A stretch of 64,000 nt of DNA from CADEEX01 sp040081555 (GTDB taxonomy: Bacteria > Acidobacteriota > Vicinamibacteria > Vicinamibacterales > CAVVIG01): NCBI GenBank assembly GCA_040081555.1, contig JBEBGG010000001.1:5656-69655 (forward strand), given 5' to 3'. Below are positions 60,590 to 64,000 of this stretch, in pieces (the first letter of the stretch is position 1; each line of letters starts with the position of its first letter). The notes below the pieces were generated by a model that was not told where the DNA came from, made no database searches, and saw only the letters and a program-made list of their open reading frames with translations. The translations under genes were made by a program, and so were the position numbers.

Positions 60590-62491
60590 GTGACCGCACA
60601 TACGTCGGCAGGGTCAGCGGGCTCGCCGCCATTCGTCAGGCTCGCCGGCGTTCTGCTGGTCACAGTCCTCATCGCCGCCGCCCTGTCGATTGACGTCCCT
60701 CGCACCGCCTACAAGATCAAGAGCGACGAGGCGACGTATGTCGCGATGACGCTCAGCGTGGCGTTTGATCACGACTTTGCCTACGAGCGGCGGGATCTCG
60801 AACGTTTCTGGAAACTCTACGAACAGGGGCCTGAGGGCATTTTCCTGAAGCGGGGCAAGCATCTCGGCGCGAGCGTGGACGCCCGGCCGCCGTTTGTGCA
60901 TCTCGAGACCGCGAATGACTCGCGCGGCGACCGGCTGTACTTTGGCAAGTCGATGACCTACGCCGTTGTGGCGGCGCCGTTGGTCCGACTGTTTGGCCTG
61001 AACGGTTTCTATGTGCTCCATGTGCTGCTGCTGGCTCTGGTCGGCGCCTGCGGCTACACGTTTCTCTCCGCCACCTCTGAACCAGGTCCCGCGCTGGCGT
61101 TCACGCTCGCGTTCGTCGCTGCCTCCGCGATGCTGATCTATGGCGTGTTTCTCATGCCGGACCTGCTGAACGCGGCCTTGGTGTTTGTGGCCTACTTCCT
61201 CTGGCTATACAAGGAGTCCCGGCTTCCTCGATGGAGGATCTGCGGCGGAGACATATCCGACCTGTTGGCGGCGGGTCTCCTGGCCGCGGCGACCTATTCG
61301 AAGCCGACCAACGCGCCATTGATCGCGCCGTTGGTCCTCCTGCTGGCATTCCGTCAGCGGTGGCGCCACGCGTGTGTGACCGGTACCGTGTTTGTCGTCG
61401 CGACGGGGCTCCTGTTTGGGCTGAACGCGGCGGTGTCCGGCGAATTCAACTATCAGGGGGGCGATCGGAAGACGTTCTACGGCTCATTTCCGTTCGAGAC
61501 CTCGCGCGATGTCTGGGCCGAGAAGACCGATCTCGCCTCCACCAACAACGCCGACACGGAGAACGTGCTCGAGACCTCGGGACTGGCGAGCCGGTTCCTT
61601 CACAACGTCGAGTACTTCATGGTCGGTCGGCACTTCGGTTTTGTGCCGTACTACTTTCCTGGCGTTGTCGCGCTGCTGGCGTTGGCGCTGTCCCGCCGGC
61701 GATTCGAGTCCCATCGGGTGCTCGTGGTCGGTGGTGCGGTGGTGGCGGTGGTGGTGCTCTTGCTGTTTCTGCCGTACACGTGGAGCGGTGGCGGTGGGCC
61801 TCCGGGCAATCGCTACTTTCTAAGCATCTACCCCGTGCTGTTTTTCGTCATCCCGAAGGTCAGCACTTGGCACGTGGTGCTGGCGTGGGTGGGCGGCGCG
61901 CTCTTCACGGCAAAGATCCTGGTGAGCCCCTTCGCTTTGGCCCGGAACACGTGGGAGATCGCGGAGCACGGCTTTGCCAGGTATCTGCCCGTCGAGTTGA
62001 CGATGTCGAACGACTTGCCGTTAATGCTGGCGCAGCCGCCGCGGGGAAGGATCCCGTACCGGGTCGGCTCCGAGGTGTTTCTGTATTTTCTGGACGGCAA
62101 TGCCTATCCGCCTGAACCGGTGGACACTCGGGCCGATGGCTCAGTGGTCTACGGCATGTGGGTCAGTGGTCATGGGCGCGCCGACATCCTCGTCAGGACC
62201 GATTACCCAGTGCAGGCGCTGGCGTTTGAAGCGAGTTCCCCTATTCGCACTCGGCTCGTCGTGTCGGTCGGCGGACCGTCCGTGGCCGTGGCCATTGAAG
62301 CGGGGAAGACCGCGGTGTTCACGGTTCCCGTGCGCGGGGTGCCCGGGTGGCACGACTTCAACTACTTGATGAGCGCTCGTTCCGAGGAGGGCTTTGTCCC
62401 TCGACTGATCGACCCTTCGAGCGGGGACTCCAGAAATCTTGGTGTCAACGTCAGGTTTCGACCCATTGGCTCCCAGGAGGGCGCGCGCTAG
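60590..62491 (+). CDS. GT-C glycosyltransferase with C-terminal beta-sandwich
   Basis: 633 residues, about 11 helices. The first large external loop has KSDEATYVAMTLSVAFDHDF and later GKSMTYAVVAAPLVRLFG, the S/GDE-x-x-Y pattern of 39629 and 48029. The C-terminal ~150 residues are beta-rich and end in a segment with D-S-R-N-L-G-V-N-V. The start is a GTG at 60590, set by the -10 box 6 nt upstream. Divergent from the minus-strand glycan operon. Confidence 0.78.
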   Translation: MTAHTSAGSAGSPPFVRLAGVLLVTVLIAAALSIDVPRTAYKIKSDEATYVAMTLSVAFDHDFAYERRDLERFWKLYEQGPEGIFLKRGKHLGASVDARPPFVHLETANDSRGDRLYFGKSMTYAVVAAPLVRLFGLNGFYVLHVLLLALVGACGYTFLSATSEPGPALAFTLAFVAASAMLIYGVFLMPDLLNAALVFVAYFLWLYKESRLPRWRICGGDISDLLAAGLLAAATYSKPTNAPLIAPLVLLLAFRQRWRHACVTGTVFVVATGLLFGLNAAVSGEFNYQGGDRKTFYGSFPFETSRDVWAEKTDLASTNNADTENVLETSGLASRFLHNVEYFMVGRHFGFVPYYFPGVVALLALALSRRRFESHRVLVVGGAVVAVVVLLLFLPYTWSGGGGPPGNRYFLSIYPVLFFVIPKVSTWHVVLAWVGGALFTAKILVSPFALARNTWEIAEHGFARYLPVELTMSNDLPLMLAQPPRGRIPYRVGSEVFLYFLDGNAYPPEPVDTRADGSVVYGMWVSGHGRADILVRTDYPVQALAFEASSPIRTRLVVSVGGPSVAVAIEAGKTAVFTVPVRGVPGWHDFNYLMSARSEEGFVPRLIDPSSGDSRNLGVNVRFRPIGSQEGAR

Positions 62492-62669
62492 CCGACAGGG
62501 CAACGTCGACCGACGGCCGACTGGGGACAAACGTCTCCGTTCACGCCATGTTCCAGTTATACTGGCTGCGCTAAATTCAACGGAATTTTACTATCCCACA
62601 CTGCGGCGTGTGATTGCGTCGCTGGCGATGCGGTTCGAATGCGTGTGGTAGGCCGCCGTCCTGGAGACC

Positions 62670-63356
62670 ATGATGATCTGTGTTCGAAGAAAGGCCGCCC
62701 TCGTGGTGGCTGGGCTTGTGTTCTGTGGCTTGATGGAGCGGGAGGCTCAGGCGCAGGTGGTGCCAGACGGGCCATATTCCGCTCAGGTGGACGCTGGCCT
62801 GACAGTCGGCAACCACGAGGCCTTGGCGTCCGGATTTGAGCTGGGGTGGTGGCTGAGGAAGGATCTCAAGATCTTCGCTGAAGCGAACTGGATGCTGAAC
62901 GTCGCCTCCAGTGATCTGGACGCACGCGCCGGCATCATCGCCGAGGCGATCGGCGGCACGGCAGCGATGGAAGCGCATGTGACCATTGTTGACCTGGGCG
63001 TCCGCTACGCGTTCCGCGCTCCGTCATTCCTCAGTCTCGACACCCTACAGCCGTTCGTGCTGGCGGGTGCAGGGATCGCCCGATTCGAGGCTCGTCCGTC
63101 ATTCACCGTCGGCGGCACGGACGTGACCAGTACCCTGTTTGACACCTACCGCGCCCGGTTGGGTCTTGACCTCGATGGTTACCTCACCAAGGCGGTGTTT
63201 GTGGTCGGTGGCGGCGCCACGATGCCGCTGACGTCCAGATATTTCATCGAGGGCAGCGTCCGGTACGGCCACATCTTCCCGAGGAAGGCCGTCATCGCCA
63301 ACGACACGGCGACCCCAACCACGCGGTTTCAGGCGAGTTTTGGAGCCAGATTTTGA
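62670..63356 (+). CDS. Outer membrane beta-barrel protein, pair B
   Basis: 228 residues with a signal peptide (ending near EAQAQV) and beta strands ending in FGARF. The PFVLAGAGIARFE segment matches the PYVLGAVGVARVT segment of 52725. Starts at 62670 and 62673 (two consecutive Met) are both possible. TATACT at 62558-62563 is a possible -10 box about 105 bp upstream. Confidence 0.8.
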   Translation: MMICVRRKAALVVAGLVFCGLMEREAQAQVVPDGPYSAQVDAGLTVGNHEALASGFELGWWLRKDLKIFAEANWMLNVASSDLDARAGIIAEAIGGTAAMEAHVTIVDLGVRYAFRAPSFLSLDTLQPFVLAGAGIARFEARPSFTVGGTDVTSTLFDTYRARLGLDLDGYLTKAVFVVGGGATMPLTSRYFIEGSVRYGHIFPRKAVIANDTATPTTRFQASFGARF

Positions 63357-63385
63357 CTCTCCGTTCCAGTCGAGGGAATTTCGGA

Positions 63386-64000
63386 ATGACCAAATTCGTG
63401 AGCAACGCACCACTCTCGTATCTTGTGATGTTGGTGCTGGTGGGGGCCACGGCCTGTACTAGCACGACGCAGCCAGATCCAGGATCGTCCACGTCAGTCG
63501 CCAAGCCGACGGTCTCCGCGACGACGCCGTCGCTGACATCGCCGCCCTCGGAGGCCCAGCTCTCGTTTGCGAGCCAGCCAATTACGCTCACTGTCGGCAA
63601 TGCGGTCTCGACGGCCGAGGGCGCTCCCACCTACATCTTCGAGGTGTCCACCAATCCGGCGTTTTCGTCGTTTGTTTCGCGAACGACCGGCGTTGCGGAG
63701 GGAGCGGGTGGGCGCACGTCCCTGACCCTGAGCAAGCTGGCTGGTGCGACGACATATTACTGGCGCGCCCTGATTACCGCCGCAGGCGAATCAGGCCCCG
63801 TTTCGTCTGTGGCCGTGTTCACAATTGGTCCAGAGGTCGTGCTACAGGCGCCCGAACTGCTCACGCCGAACGCGGGAAGTAATGTGTCGGACCGCCCCGT
63901 TTTGGTGTTGAAGAATGCCCAACGTACCGGCCCGGCCGGTGAGCTGCTCTACGAGGTCGAGGTCTCTGAGCAGGCCTCGTTTGCGACAACGGCGTATTCG
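63386..64000 (+). CDS. Lipoprotein with fibronectin-like repeats, pair B (3' end outside window)
   Basis: 205 codons to the window edge, no stop. Signal peptide and lipobox (VGATAC), then an FN3-like module with FASQPITLTV, TYIFEVSTNPAF and TYYWRALIT, and the start of a second with KNAQRTGPAGELLYEVEVSEQASF (split), matching the 51433 paralogue (NNAQRTGPAG). The ATG at 63386 follows GAGGGAATTTCGGA. Confidence 0.8.
   Translation, partial: MTKFVSNAPLSYLVMLVLVGATACTSTTQPDPGSSTSVAKPTVSATTPSLTSPPSEAQLSFASQPITLTVGNAVSTAEGAPTYIFEVSTNPAFSSFVSRTTGVAEGAGGRTSLTLSKLAGATTYYWRALITAAGESGPVSSVAVFTIGPEVVLQAPELLTPNAGSNVSDRPVLVLKNAQRTGPAGELLYEVEVSEQASFATTAYS

Overview
The window is a contiguous piece of a GC-rich bacterial chromosome. 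It has Gram-negative envelope genes: two-membrane beta-barrels, lipoproteins, glycan flippases and System I cytochrome c maturation. The gene set (hspR-cbpA-clpB-ftsH, a CxxxY-type CcmE with a CcmF-CcmH fusion, large carboxypeptidase-regulatory-like secreted proteins, many GT-C membrane glycosyltransferases) suggests Acidobacteriota, most likely a Vicinamibacteria-like lineage. That placement is inference from content; no marker gene was compared. I see no phage, insertion sequence, CRISPR array or defence island.

Layout. 0-4 kb: end of a very large secreted repeat protein. 4.2-10.1 kb (minus): a heat-shock operon hspR-cbpA-clpB-ftsH with a near-consensus promoter. 10.1-19.8 kb: a TerC-type transporter overlapping a class A penicillin-binding protein, an S4 RNA-binding protein, L-lactate permease, a Yip1-like membrane protein, a Rieske ferredoxin, a J-domain/zinc-ribbon/PilZ fusion and a GT-C enzyme. 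19.8-25.5 kb: tRNA-Phe, recA, a YdjM-like membrane hydrolase, hbd, thiolase, dciA-like and maf. 25.5-32.8 kb: a compact cytochrome c maturation operon (ccmE, ccmF-ccmH fusion, CcmI-like zinc-ribbon protein, an exported membrane protein, ccmA, ccmB, ccmC, ccmD and a 51-residue membrane protein). 32.9-39.4 kb: an O-antigen-ligase-like protein, phosphoesterase, aroK-aroA, an anti-sigma-like kinase with an inositol monophosphatase, and an EF-hand protein.

39.6-62.5 kb is a surface-glycan region. A plus-strand operon (VTT membrane protein, DPM1-like GT2, flippase-methyltransferase fusion, GT-C) and a minus-strand operon (GT2, flippase, methyltransferase, membrane protein, NhaA) are interspersed with other GT-C proteins, a SGNH hydrolase and a small AT-hook-like regulator preceded by a perfect 14-bp palindrome. 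Two paralogous lipoprotein/beta-barrel pairs flank the minus-strand operon (51.4-53.4 kb and 62.7-64.0 kb, the latter cut by the window end).

Recurring themes: several genes lack a Shine-Dalgarno sequence and have a -10-like hexamer 5-14 nt before the start codon (candidate leaderless mRNAs); perfect GC-rich hairpins sit between or beside genes, notably in the ccm operon; and several membrane glycan enzymes carry a C-terminal beta-rich tail, two of them sharing a D-x-R-x-L-G-like signature.
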